This document shows, piece after piece, positions 51,032-62,883 of a DNA stretch of 64,000 nucleotides. The position numbers and the translations under genes are program-made. Every line of letters begins with the position of its first letter. Positions within the stretch are counted from its first letter, which is position 1. Under the pieces are notes generated by a model. The model ran no database searches. It saw only the letters and a program-made list of their open reading frames with translations, and was not told the origin of the DNA. Source of the DNA: Micractinium sp. NFX-FRZ (lineage: Eukaryota > Chlorophyta > Trebouxiophyceae > Chlorellales > Chlorellaceae); assembly GCA_029339195.1 (NCBI GenBank), contig JAPTJF010000142.1, positions 62,001-126,000 on the forward strand. The letters run 5' to 3'.

Positions 51032-54000
51032 TCATGCGCTGGCGGTGGCCGCGCTGATTTTGGCAGACCGCCCCATCAGGCTCTCCACCACGCGTGTGAG
51101 GTTGTCAAAAGTCTCCAGGGCCCCAGGATACACCATGTCTGCTGCCGCCTCCTCAAACACCTCCAGCGTGCCCACACCCTGGTCCAGCGTGCCTGCGCAC
51201 ATGGTTTCAGCACGCAAATGTAATCGGTGAGGGCGCGTGGGCCGTGCATGCACAGGGGCGCCAGGGGGTAACCCAAGGTGAGGAAAAGGGGAACGAAGCT
51301 GCTGCTGCTGCTGCTGCCGCTGCTTCAAGATGCAAGAGGCTTGCAAGCTTTCCTTGCGAGAACAGAACAGAGCAATCTGCAAGTGACTCTACTGTGCAAT
51401 CCAGCGCAACTGCTCCAAATGTCATGCGTGCCCACCTCTTCCACCTCGAGGCACGACACTTCCTTCCCCTCTGCACACTGGCCTGCACCTGCCCGCGTAC
51501 GGCGACGTTGGTGCCACCCATCAACCGCCCCGGCACTGCATGCCAGCTCTTTGTTGAGGATACTCTGTTACACCTTGATTTTTGAAATGCATGGCAAAAC
51601 CCTTTCTCCCAGAGTTTTGCCACGGAACCACCGCTTCTTCCCACCTACCTGCCAGCTTCTTGTCCAGAATCATCTGCGACAGCTTGCCCTCCACCGTGGA
51701 CACTGGCAGCTTGATGAGCGAGGCAATGTGCGCAATCTCCACGCGCGAGAAGGGCTCAATCAGCCTGCAAAGCGGAGGTCAGGGCGGAGCAATATGCCAG
51801 TTGGATATCCTGAACAAAATCAGCCACATATGGCCAACTTCTGCTTTTCACAAGGTACCACACACTTCACAGCACCCCACCCACACACGACCACAACCTT
51901 GCACATGCATAACATACAACATCACCTGAGCAGGTTCTGCTCCAGCATGGTGTCATACAGCGCGCTGAGGTGCGTGCGCACAATGGGATCATCGTTCAGC
52001 TGCTGGCTGTATGACTGCAGATAGAGAGGCAGGGGTGTTTTAACCGTCAAGTTGGTGCGCAACCATGTGGTCAACGCACTATGGGGGAGCAGCTGAAGTT
52101 GATGTGCACAAGGTAGCCATGCATTTCATCAAGTCGCCGCTCAACTTGGTTTGCACTGGTGCAAAGCTTTTTGGCACAAGTGCAAAAGTTTGTGTTGATG
52201 TGCAGCAATCTGAAGCAGGCATAGGTGAGACAACAGGAACGGAACAGGTGGGGTGGGGGGGGGGGGGGGGGGGGGTGAGAGGTGGAGGGTCAGTCACTAA
52301 TCAGCAGCAGGGTCGATGAACTAACAAACTGCAAGCCGAAACCTACATATATCCTTGATACAACCTTGCCCCCCTGCCTCACATCTAGCGTGGCCTGGAA
52401 CTCCTGCAGGCTGCGGTCCTGGTAGGCCTTGGCCACAGCGCGCAGCGCGTCCACGTCAGCACCCGCATACTTCAGGCCGCCCTTGCTGCTGATGATGGCG
52501 GGCACGTCTGCCACGTCCCCAGTCATCACCTGCGTGCCAGAGCAGCAGAGTGTTTAGCACCCGACAGTGAATCGTTTAGCACTGTGACATGTGACTCTCC
52601 AGTCACCCACTTGACACACCATTTGCAAATGGAACCCACCAAAACTGTGGAGCAGCAACGGATAGTAGTATAGAAGAGAGCAGAGCTAGAGTTCAGCACT
52701 TATATACACAAACAATAGCATTGATATGCACCAGTCCTGCCATGGCTAGGTGTTGCCCTTCATGCTTGCAATTATTTCACTTAATGATGTTAACATTCCC
52801 CTGTTAACATTTCACAACAGCGTTTCACCCCCATTGCCAAGACCAAATAGTCATTTCACCAAAGAAGCATGTGCTTGGATAGCATGCACAAACACTATGC
52901 AAGATTACCTGCCACAAACTTTAGACCTGCTCCTTTGGCAGCCTGCTCAAGATAACAAGACTGCCCACACTAGAATCAGCAGCTCATTTATGATACAAAC
53001 CAAACCTTAGCCCGCTATCGTGCCTTACAGAGCAGCACGTACTTGAGCACCCACACCAACATACAACTTATTACAACACGTTGATTGCACCCACCTTGCA
53101 GAGCAGCATGTACTTGAGCACCGACACTGCGCGCGGGTCATCCAGTGCGCTCAGCTGCTCAAATGCCTCAAAGAAGTAAGAATAGGCCGTCTTGTAATCC
53201 TTCTCCTCTGCAGGACTAACATGCACACATGCAAGGTTGATGCGGCGGTGAACCGGTGAGTTAATGTTGTTTCTGCTTGCACCAACTGAACAATGGCAGC
53301 ACGAGAAAACAGTTCACGCCAAAACATACTGTCTGCCCCTCTCTCGCTGTGCAAGCTTTAAGCTATCGAGCATAATAAACGCCTTACGAACTCCTCGAGA
53401 ACAGCGGTCAACCGCCCTGCGCGCCTGCATGCAGCGTGCCGCTCTGCGTGTCGATGTCTGCCTGCAGCGAGGGCGGGATGTAGATGGCATTTGCTGCCGT
53501 GCGCGCCGCCGTCAACGCCGCGCGGCTCTTGGGCAGGTTCTTCAGTGCGTGGTGCACCTGCAGGCAGTGATAATGCAGAACCCATAGGAGTAATCAATCA
53601 ATAGTCAGCTGCCTCTAATCGAAGGGGAGTTGTTTACGGCTGGACAGAATGCTCAGGGAGGTTGATCAGCACATGGTGCGCCTGTGGCAGGAAGGTGGAA
53701 GACACAGATGGTTGTGGTACCATGCAAGCACTGTCATGCAAAGTGCATGCGTACAGGTTGTCCTTCGGACCCCCGTTGCTGGCCCCACCAGGTGAATGTC
53801 CAACAGCAGCAGCTCAACCATTTGTTGCAATGTCACCTGTTGCAGTGACAAGTGCATGCACATTCTTTTGATGCCCACCTTTGACTCCAGCAGATGGATG
53901 TCGACCAGCAGCAGCTTGTCGTCCAGGCGCTTCACCTCAGTCAGCAGCTTGCCTGCAGGCGGGCGGGAGGGGCAGGGAGTACAGGCAGGGCAGGTTTGGG

Positions 54001-55047
54001 CAAGCATGCCTACAGGCCAGCCTATCCTGCATATGCAGCTGGCCAGCCAGCCAGCCAGCACCGCAGGCCAAGAAGCCACCAAAACAAGACGACATTTGGC
54101 TGCTTCGAATATCCAACCACGGCACCGTTCAGTCTGCATGTTGAGGGTAAGGCTTGGAAGCCCATGCAGCTGTGCCAGCCAGGCGGACAGCCGAGAAGCA
54201 AGCATGCACAGCAGGCAACACAGGCAAACTCAACAGCCATTCAACCAACCATCTGATCGGCTCACGAACGAGCTACAGGGCTGTGGGGTGGTTTAAGGAC
54301 CACATGCAGCCAAAACAACTTTGGGCAGGGCCATCCCACAAAACAACCAGCAAGGGCATTCCACCTAGAAACAAGACTACGTTTACGAGTTGCCGCAACT
54401 ACACTAACTCACTGATGAGCTGCAGGGCCGCTGGGTAGTCCCGGAGGTCCATGTGCAGCTGCGCCAGGCGGATCTCGATGCGCTGCCGCAGGAACGTGCG
54501 CTTCTCGGCGGTCGCCCACTCAACCTGCTCCTGGCACACCTCCAGCTGCACATGGTATTCAAATTGGATGGTGCAGAGAGAGGGATCAGAGAATTACAAA
54601 TGATATAAAGCAAGCATGAACTGGCCACCCCACCTGGCACTCGTTGGTCGGTTGCCGGGCAGGCAGTGGCGCCAACCGACCTGCCCGAAGCCCGCAGCCA
54701 ACTCTGCAACTGTGGCCCCATCCCGTAGAACCGCTCACCAGCAGCTGTTGACTGTCCGGCACCTTGGCGATGCTGTCTACCACTGTGCGCACGATTTTGG
54801 CGGTCTTGGCCTTGGGAATGGCGGTAAACAGCGGGCGCAGGTCGGTGAGCAGGCTGCGCAGCGCCGCCGCGTCGCGCTGCTGCACCAGCGCGTCTGTGAG
54901 CTTTCCCAGCGCGGCCTCCTTGATCTTCAGGCACTCGGCGTCGTTGGGCGCGTCGCCGGCCACCACCTCCCGCAGCAGACCGGCCTTGTTGGGTCCCGGC
55001 GCCTCATCCGCCGCTGCCACCCGCTGCGCCAGGGCCTCGGCGGCCAT
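51032..55047 (-). CDS. RPN6: 26S proteasome regulatory subunit RPN6 (PSMD11)
   Basis: Lid subunit of the 26S proteasome; clamps lid to base and core. Nine exons join in phase: 55047-54739, 54545-54413, 53952-53879, 53557-53425, 53207-53095, 52529-52383, 52014-51926, 51764-51649, 51192-51032, giving 424 residues, the normal size. The N-terminal helical repeats include [40 protein letters not shown] and [20 protein letters not shown], all typical of RPN6. The C-terminal PCI domain includes [40 protein letters not shown] and MILDKKLAG. Intron 4 has a GC donor (GCAG/GCGCGC), required for the phase. The start ATG at 55047 faces the LRR gene 262 bases away. Introns hold three exon-edge relics and a poly-C run. 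Confidence 0.95.
52255..52275 (-). repeat. Poly-G (plus) / poly-C (sense) run of 21 bases in RPN6 intron 6
   Basis: Twenty-one consecutive G on the plus strand, preceded by GGGGT. On the RPN6 sense strand this is poly-C, within the 368-base intron 6. Confidence 0.95.
53022..53057 (-). repeat. Relic of RPN6 exon 5 end, in intron 5
   Basis: AGAGCAGCACGTACTTGAGC against AGAGCAGCATGTACTTGAGC in the exon (53099 onward), about 70 bases further into the intron. On the sense strand the copy ends CTCTGTAAGG, a strong donor-like word. Confidence 0.85.
53641..53690 (-). repeat. Relic of RPN6 exon 4 start, in intron 3
   Basis: On the sense strand the copy translates as [10 protein letters not shown] against [10 protein letters not shown] at the real exon 4 start, and keeps a CACAG acceptor-like end. 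It lies about 120 bases upstream of the exon. Confidence 0.7.
53788..53820 (-). repeat. Relic of RPN6 exon 3 end, in intron 3
   Basis: On the sense strand it translates as [11 protein letters not shown] against [12 protein letters not shown] in exon 3, about 90 bases downstream of the real segment. Confidence 0.6.
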
Positions 55048-55309
55048 GGTGCCTCCGGATCACTCGCAGGAGCTGCCGGGCTGTGCTGATGAGAGCTGGA
55101 AGGCGGTGCTTGAAGGAGGTGCTTGCGATCGGGGGGCTGCTGGTGTGTGCGCTGACTGTGAGAGGCCTGACTGGGTGCTGCACCTATGCCAGGCGGCAAA
55201 AGGCGACAGGAGTCGCGTCCACTCCGGCATGCTGCCCCTGCTGGGTGTGGCTCTCGGTGAACCGCTGTTCCTGGCGCTGGCCCATTGATCCAGCCTCTTC
55301 TCTTCCCTG
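55048..55309. promoter_or_regulatory. Divergent promoter region, RPN6 / F-box-LRR gene
   Basis: 262 bases between divergent start codons. No proteasome-box-like element was recognised by eye. Confidence 0.45.
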
Positions 55310-58300
55310 ATGGACGAGCACGTGTTGCAGCGCATCGTTTCGAGCGCTGACAGCCACGCTCTGGCCTCCCTAGCTTGCTGCAGCCGCCTGTTGCGTTCCC
55401 TGGTCGCTGGGGAGCTACAGATAAGAGGTGATGATGCGAGCACATGCAAGCTTGACCTGAAAATTGTACCCCGACACGCAGGAAGAGGTTGGGGTTGCGT
55501 GGCGAGGGCGGCAGCGGCGGCGGAGGTGGCAGCAGTCACGCTTTGGCCACCACTTGCAAACTCCGAGCCTAACAAGTAATGGAGCAATGTGTATGTCGCT
55601 TCTCATGCTGTCCCCACCATGCAGGATGCTGCAAGGGCTTTCAGCAGCTGCTGGGTATCGCGCCCGCTCCGGCAGCTGCAGCACGAGCCGCCGCCTTGCT
55701 GGCTGGCACTTTCAGGCGGTGAGGCACGGGGCCTGCCTGATACCATAGTGCCTTTGCTCACCCGGGGAAGTCCAGATTTCTCACAAGAGAGCCTGAGTAA
55801 CTGGTTGTCTTGTCAAGTAGGGCACCTGCTGGCACCCTTCCACACACTCGCCTCCCTCATGCAGGCAGTTCCTTTCTGACCTGGCGGCAGCTCAGTCCAA
55901 GGGGAAATGCTACGACGGGCGCCGGCAGCAGTGGGACCTGCTCACTCTTCCCCAAGGCGGCAAATGGCTGGCCCAGGTGGACCTCCTTGTCAGCGACCAG
56001 CAGCATGTACTTTTTTACAGCGCCTCTTTCGAGCTGCTGGGGGCGCTGTCCTTTGTGGACCGGCCGGTGAGCGGGCTGGGTTGTTCCTCTCCCAGTTGTG
56101 CGGTCCGTGCAGGCATGCAGGGTGCCTGGGAAGCGCTGTGGCTGGTCAGATGCGTGTGCTGCTTGCTTGCGCGCGCGCGCGCGTCATGACTGCTCCTCTT
56201 CCTGTGTGTGAGAGTGGCAACAGGCCACAGCTTGTACGTCAAAGGTGGCAGGGACGGGCAGCTCGCATCGTTGTGAACAGCCTGCCGCCAAGCTTGCGTC
56301 TTGCCTGTGTACCTGCCGCCAGACCCCCCTCCTCACCGCACATGCTGCGCAGGCCAGCGTGGCGCCTGCCGCGCGACACCAGCCGCGCGCCCGCGTGTTC
56401 TGGGGTCTCGTCAGCTCACTCCTCTTCAAGTGCCGCCTGCGCTGCGGCCTGTACTTTCTAGAACCCCCGCTGCTGCTTGGGGCTCCGGACTATGCACTTG
56501 CAGGGCAGCGCGTGCCCTGCCAGCGTGAGGAGCTGGCAACAGTGGCAGCTGGCGCCAGCTGGCAGCGCCAGCTGGGCGTGGACGACGACGTCCACCTTAT
56601 CCGCCTGTCCATGCTGCGCCTCAGGCTGCTGTGCCAGGTCACGCTGCTGGGCGGCGGGATCGGCGGCTGCCTAGACAATGCGCTGCTGCAGCAGGTGGGC
56701 TGGTGAAGGAAACAGGGGGAAGGGCAGGGCAGGGCAAAGTGTTACACGCAGTGAATGCGCGGGAACGGAGGCAGTGTCGAATGGCAGGTGGGACAAACGT
56801 CAGTGCTAGCCGTTCCAAGGCATTAAAATGCGGCACGTCCTGCATGCCACCTCTGCACACCTTACTAAAGCTGACGTCGTGTTGGCCACCTTCTCTTAAC
56901 ACCACGCCTACGCTGTGCATTCTGTCCATTGCAGGTGTTTAGGCACCAGGGGGAGGAGCATCTGCGGCTGCAATTCTTGGATGTGAGCGGCACAGCACTG
57001 TCAGACGCCAGCCTGGCCCAGCTGCTTTGGCTGTGCCCAGAGCTGCGTGTGCTGCGGGCGGCGGAAAGCAAAGCAGGCGCAGCGGTGCTAGCAGTCCTGG
57101 CAGGAAGGCAGTTACCACAGCAGGCAGAGGCAGCGCCCGACGTCAGCGCCGGGCAGCAGCGGCAGGCACGGGAGGCCAATTGCAGCACAGACTACTCTGG
57201 CAAGGCTCCGCTGGGTTCAGTGACGGCGGCAGCACAGCACTTGGGCGGCCTGGTGCTTGCAGGCAGCGGCGGCCTCTCGCCCTGCACCAGGCTGCAAGAA
57301 CTTGATATCAGCGGCTGCCAAGGCGTCAAGGGTTCTGCTCTGCGCCGCGCCCTGCGCTGCCTGCTGCATCTCACCGACCTGCGGCTTAACGGCTGCAGCG
57401 GCCTGCACTCTGTGCTTGACACCCTGGTCGCGCCTGGCGGCACGGAGGAGCACTGCAGCAGCGGCAAAAAGACACACGTTGGCGGCAGCAGTAGCAGCGG
57501 TGGCACGAAGAAGCCGGGCGGCAGCAGCAGCAAGCAGCATGCCAGCGATTATGCTGGCAGTGGCCAGGTGGGCAGCACGGCTGCGGCGGTGGCGGCCGTG
57601 GTAGGGGGCCTCACCACCCTCGAAGCACTTGATGCAAATGACTTGAGCACCCGGCATGTAGCTGCTCTGCTACGCCACTGCACCAGCCTGCGCCGCCTGG
57701 CGCTGAGCGGCAAGCTGCTGGCAGCTGAGCGGCTCGACAAGCAGCTGCTGGCCCATGTGCTTGGCAGCACCAGCCACGGCAACGAAGGTGGCGACAGCAG
57801 CAGAGCCAGCAGCAGCAGCAGAGCCACCACCAGCAGCAGCAGCAGCGCTTTGCCCTCGCTGCTACACCTAACAGTTGGCTATGGAACTGGGGGCTCGTTT
57901 GTGCAGCAGCTTGCAGCATCCAGCCCCAACCTGGTCTCGCTGGCCTGTGGCCTGGGCTCTGAGGTGTCTGATTGGCACTTGGAGCAGGTGGCGGGCAGCT
58001 GCACTGCTCTCGCGCGGCTGTGCCTGAGGGGAAGCAATGTGACAGATCAAGGTAATGTGCTGCTGTGGCTTGTTTTGTTTGTTTGCTCGCCTTCGTCGTG
58101 GCAAGAGGCCTGGATCTGTGTGACTCATAGTCTGGAAGACATGCTCCTACTCACCGTGCTGTACTCCCTTGTTTACTCCTGAGTCCTGCTTGCCTCCTGC
58201 ATGCCATGCAGGAGTGGGAGCTATGCTGCAGCGCTGCACTCAGCTCACGTCGCTGCACCTGCTCTCCTGCACCGGCCCCTTCACTGGCGCCCTGGCGGCC

Positions 58301-58807
58301 GGCCCTGGCTCAGTTAATTGTTCAACATCAGCAGCAGCAGCCACGGTAGGATCAACAGCGACAAAGGTAGCACAAGCGGAGGCAGACTGGTCCAGGCCAC
58401 CCGCCTTTCGGCTTCAAGATCTAAGGATCAAGAATGGCGCGGCAAGCTTGACGGACGAAGGCTTAGCAGCACTGCTGCACCCTGACATAGCAGCGTTGCG
58501 CTGCCTGGTTCTGGCAGGGTGCAGCCACATCAGTGACGCTGCCTGGGCCACTGTGGCGCAGCATGCCGGCACCTTGGAGTGTTTGCAGCTTGACAGCTGC
58601 GGCGCGCTGCCCACGGTGCAAAAGGGGCGGGCACCACCAAGTGCGGCTGCACCGCTGTCGGCAGGCACGGCTGTTGAGGCGCTATCAACATGTCAGCGCC
58701 TGCAGGCCCTGACCATTCGCAACTGCGTGACCCCGTCCGTCTCGCAAACTCAAATAGACCGCCTGTGCGCCGCCTGCCCTGCCCTGCAAACGCTGGATCT
58801 GTCGTGA
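55310..58807 (+). CDS. F-box-like leucine-rich-repeat protein
   Basis: Probably a substrate adaptor for an SCF-type ubiquitin ligase, by domain order. Six exons join in phase: 55310-55427, 55625-55718, 55865-56066, 56353-56694, 56935-58051, 58212-58807, giving 822 residues. The N-terminus MDEHVLQRIVSSADSHALAS followed by LACCSRLLRSLV has the F-box pattern. From about 250 on there are cysteine-containing leucine-rich repeats of the FBXL/AMN1 type: LQFLDVSGTALSDASLAQLL, LQELDISGCQGVKGSALRRA, LTDLRLNGCSGLHSVLDTLV, LARLCLRGSNVTDQG, LRCLVLAGCSHISDAAW, LQALTIRNCVTPSVSQ. A Ser/Gly/Lys-rich low-complexity loop and Ser runs (CAG/AGC repeats) interrupt the repeats. The C-terminus ends on a repeat strand (LQTLDLS). 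The F-box assignment is weaker than the LRR one. Confidence 0.82.
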
Positions 58808-59636
58808 CACTGCGTTTTGTCTTGTGTCCCAAAGTTCAGGCCATCCTATGATACACACTTTGAAACGATCACATTGCGGAAATACTTGTGCAGTTCAGAG
58901 GCAGGGAGAGATGAAAGCATCTTTCCGTACATTTAACTTGACATGGACGGCACAAGAGCACAGAGACTGCCAGTAGAGGATGCACGTGTGCGTCGGGACA
59001 TGCTGGCGAAGCGCCAGCCTGGCGCACACAGGCGGCAGCGGGCAGAGAAGCGGACAATCGAGCAAGGTAGCAAGCTCGCCGCAGACTGGCTTTGTTGAAA
59101 AGTTTCTGACAGCAGAGACATTAACACACCGGCTGGAGCTTGTCCAGTGGGTTGGCGGCACCATGCATGGGTCTGGGCCACCGCCATGCTGGCGCTGCCA
59201 GCACCTTGGCACTTGCACCTCATACGGATGACACCAGCAATTACTGGCAGCGCTTCGAATTACAGGTACAATGAAGTTGCAGTGCAGACGGACAGACGCA
59301 AAAAGTGCTTTGAAAGCGACAACAGTAGGGGGCGTAGGTTTGTGCAAGAAGTGACCGACTGCGCGCTGATTAGCAAAAAGGACAGAGGCCACAGGAACAC
59401 AGACAATGAAGCAGGGCGGAATGTACAGGTCATGCAGCATGAAATGGGTTGTGTTCAATCAGGTGAAAAGGCCATGCTGAAGTGCAGGATTCGAGTGCCG
59501 TCACAAACGGCTAGTTTACAAGCCTGCTGCGTGATAACGGCAAGGTGCACCATCAGTGCATGTTAACCACTCAGGCAGGCCGTCAATTGACTAACTCTGG
59601 CTGGCGGCTGCCGCTGCTTGCAAACCACCGGCCCAT
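58808..59636. other. Convergent 3' flanks, no gene seen
   Basis: Between the stop codons of the LRR gene (+) and the phosphatase-family gene (-). No supported exon. Confidence 0.5.
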
Positions 59637-62600
59637 CTACAAGCTGCTCTGGGCATCTAGCCCTGCGGACGACTTTGCTCGCTCTGCAATCTCCTGGATG
59701 TCCACAGGCATAGGTGCTTTGCGTCTCACTTCTAGTGTTGCCTTGACTGCCGCATGGTCGGAGGGGTACAGGGTCTTGTCGTGCTGAGCTGGCTGCAGCC
59801 CGTGCACCTCGGCAGAGAGCACCCTGTGACAGAGGGGACGCAAATGAGCAGGGGAGTACAGAGGGTGGACTGATGTGGTGTGTGCGTGCGATACACTGCA
59901 AAGACACGGTGTATTGCTCACAGCTGTGACTAACAGAGCAAGACCTCACGTATCAACGTACTCTAGCGCTGCCCACCCATAAGCATAGTCCAGCCAATGA
60001 AAGTCTCCCTCAGACATCCATTTCAGTACAGACAAACAGAACTGGCTGTGACGAGTTGGTATTCCCCTAGCATTTCAAGTGGCCAGGCCAACAAATCTGA
60101 CCCTAATCCAGTTTGCATGGCCCGACCAGCCCAAACTTGACACAAACACGCCTCACTTGACAGAGTAATCTGGGGCCGCCCAGACGTATACATAATCCAG
60201 GCACTCAAACTCCCCCTCATCCATCAGAGGCGCCTTGATGCCCGTGGGCCAGGTGCCCTGCAGCGGTAGGCCAGGAGACACAGGCAGGGTGCAGGCGGTG
60301 ACCTACAATAGGCAAGCCTTGGTTGTCCGTACAATACAGTGCAGTAGCAGGCATCGACACATGGCAGGAAGGGACTGCACCCTCTACGGCAACAACACGC
60401 ATGGCCAACATCTTCGCCACAGTAGATAGGGGCGCCGGAACGTGCCGCCCTCGCGATGCGCACACGAAAGCAGCCGCCAGCACCCCGTTATCCCGAGTAA
60501 GAGCAAGTGCGGGTGATCGAGCCTGACCTGCGGCTCGCGCCCGTGCCGCTGCGCGTATGCAGATTGGTAGCCCAGGTTACGCAGCACACGGTGGAAGGGC
60601 TCGCTGGGGCTGCCGTTGAAGTCGCCGCACAGCAGGATGGCAGCGCAGTCCTCCTTCTCCTTCTCCATCCAGGCGCACACTGCCAGCGCCTGCAGGCAGC
60701 ACACCGCAGAGTGCAGCAAGGGTGTGGCACAGGTCAGGTGCACAGATGAACAGAAGCAGGAGCAGGCAGTGCAGTCCCCCTTCTCCTTCTCTATCCCAGG
60801 AGCACACCGCCAGCGCCTGCAATAACAAGGCACAGGTGAAAGCTCGCATATTGCTGCCAGGTGCCCAGTTTCAGCGTTCACACACTAAGCACGGTGGGCA
60901 CGACCATTCGAGAGCTGCAGCATGCTGCATATGCCAGCTGCCAGTGTCCTTCATGCAGCCACGTCATCTGTCCCCCTGCTCGCCCCCACCCACCTGCTTC
61001 TGCCGGTTGTCAGGATGTTCATGGTCTAGGTGCGTGTTCACCACCCACACCTTAAAGCCACCCTCTCCTGACACCACCGACCGCTCGCCCAGGCTGCTGC
61101 CGCCTTCGCCGCTGCCACTGTTCTGCCGCTGCAGCCGGCGCCACCAGCAGGGCGCAACACTCTGCTGCAGCCCTTCACTTGTGTCTGCCGCGCTCCCGCT
61201 CCCTTCCTCCTCCTCTCCATCGCGCCCTATGTAGAACTCTATCCGCTGCGCTGCACGCCAGTCCCCCAGCACCAAAGTGCTGTGCTTGATCTCGTGTGCC
61301 TCGGCGATGCGGCAGGCCACGCTGTTGCCAAAGAAGGGGGCCATGGCCAGGTCCCTGCACACACGCACAGGCAGGCAGAGGACTGCAGCGGAATGTCAGA
61401 ACGGTGAAAGCTCGGAGATGGGGCAGACCACGCTGTTGCCAAAATGAGAGGCATGGCCAGGTCTGGCACCCACCAGGCCAAACGTAAACAGCAGCCATGG
61501 GGACATGCGAGGGGCAGGAGCTGCAAAGCGCTCCTGTTGTGAGCAGCTGTGCACTTGCGAGCCATGGCGGCCCAGGTCATGGCGTGCTGAATCAACCAGC
61601 CTGGAAGGACGCTCCGCCTCTGCTGCATGACTGCCGCCTTTATGAGCACAGCAGGCACACCCTGCACTTTCCACGCCGACCCCTGGCAGCAGGATCTTAT
61701 GTGGCCAGGTACAAGCGTGCAGAAAAGCACGTTACACGCTTGAAACGGCAGGCTTGCTCGCCTGAGGTTGCGGAAGAAGTCGGAGCGCAGGTTCAGCCGC
61801 TCCCGCCAGCCCTCCACCGCCACCGGCAGGCTCGTCATCACACGGCGCAGCGGCGCCATGCCCAGCAGCTGCTGCACTGTGTGTGCATACCTGCAGGCAG
61901 GGCCGTGCGTGCAGGCAGATGTTACGTGATGCGGGGGATGGCGGTGTTAGTGGGCAGCACGCTAGGAGGTAAGTTGAGCAGGCAAAACACTCAGGCCTGT
62001 GTAGCATGGTGTGCTCCATTGCAGCGTCACATAGGGGACGCGTGAGCATTGCTTGTAATCGACAAACCAAACCACTTAAAGACAAAGCGCCTGCCCAGGG
62101 GGATGCTCACCAGCGCAGCACGCCGCCAGAGCGCGCCAGGTTGAAGAGGGCTGCCTTGCATGGGAAGACATGGTACCAGGCGGGTAGCAGGCGCCGCTCC
62201 TGGCCAAACTCCCCTGCACGAAACACAGCAACGGCAGCGGCTGCTGCATCTTGCCACTGATGTATGAGGGTAGTAACAGTCAGCACACGCGTGCACAGGT
62301 ACTAAACAAGCGCCACATGCAGCCTGCCGGGCATCTTCATACTCAAAACTAGCATCCAGACGAGCAGCACAGCGCTGCCGAGCAGGCAGATTGCACGCTG
62401 GCTGCCCACGCGCCGCTGTGCCGACTTGCCTGTGAGGCACTCCTGGAAGCAGAGCACGTCTGCGTCTATGTCATGCAGCGCCTGGCGCAGCAGCGGCTGC
62501 CGCTCCAGCCAGCGGTCCATGATGCCGCGCACATTGTAGGTGCAAACGGAAAAGACAGCTGTAGCGTTGCTCATGCTGCCCTTGCCGGCGGGGGCGCGCC

Positions 62601-62883
62601 GCTTGGGGGGTCGCCGCCTGCCAAAGAGGCGGCGGAAAGCGCCGCGTGCAAAGGGCGCCGCGGTGAACGCCAGGAACGCCCCCAGCGACGAGTTGAGCCC
62701 CACAAAGCGCAGCAGGGAGGCACCAGCAGCGGGCAGGCCGGTTGAGGAGGCAGCTGCTACTGCTTGCACGCAACCCCTGCCGGAGATTGCCGGGCGGAAA
62801 TGTCTGCCTCTTGGACGCCAACACTTGATCGCTGGCCTTGGGCGACTGGCCCCGCTAGCAGGGAAGGCGCGGGCGGGCAACAT
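59637..62883 (-). CDS. Endonuclease/exonuclease/phosphatase (EEP) superfamily protein
   Basis: Metal-dependent phosphodiesterase fold; the substrate (RNA, sphingomyelin, inositol phosphate) cannot be decided. Seven exons join in phase: 62883-62430, 62213-62111, 61890-61762, 61354-60994, 60689-60528, 60257-60157, 59823-59637, giving 498 residues. The EEP motifs are in order: CTYNVRG (Asn117), FQECL (Glu148), FFGNSVA, VVNTHLDHEHP, LLCGDFNGSPSEPFH and YPSDHAAVKA. The N-terminal 105 residues are basic, Ala/Arg-rich and contain a moderately hydrophobic stretch (SLGAFLAFTAAPFARGAF), suggesting organelle targeting or a membrane anchor. A Ser/Gly/Glu-rich insert precedes the THLD motif. Introns 1 (AG/GCAAGT) and 3 (AG/GCGAGC) have GC donors. 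The ATG at 62883 is the first in the open exon; the frame is open 13 codons further up. Introns 3 and 4 contain exon-edge relics. Confidence 0.87.
60764..60824 (-). repeat. Relic of EEP exon 5 start and acceptor, in intron 4
   Basis: Sense strand: CAG/GCGCTGGCGGTGTGCTCC... against the true CAG/GCGCTGGCAGTGTGCGCC..., followed by GAGAAGGAGAAG in both. The copy keeps a TTGCAG acceptor but quickly meets TAG (GGGATAGAG). About 130 bases upstream of the exon. Confidence 0.85.
61419..61470 (-). repeat. Relic of EEP exon 4 start, in intron 3
   Basis: CCACGCTGTTGCCAAA and GGCATGGCCAGGTC recur here as in exon 4 (61318-61354). Translated: GHASHFGNSVVCPIS against AMAPFFGNSVACRIA. About 110 bases upstream of the exon. 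Confidence 0.85.
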
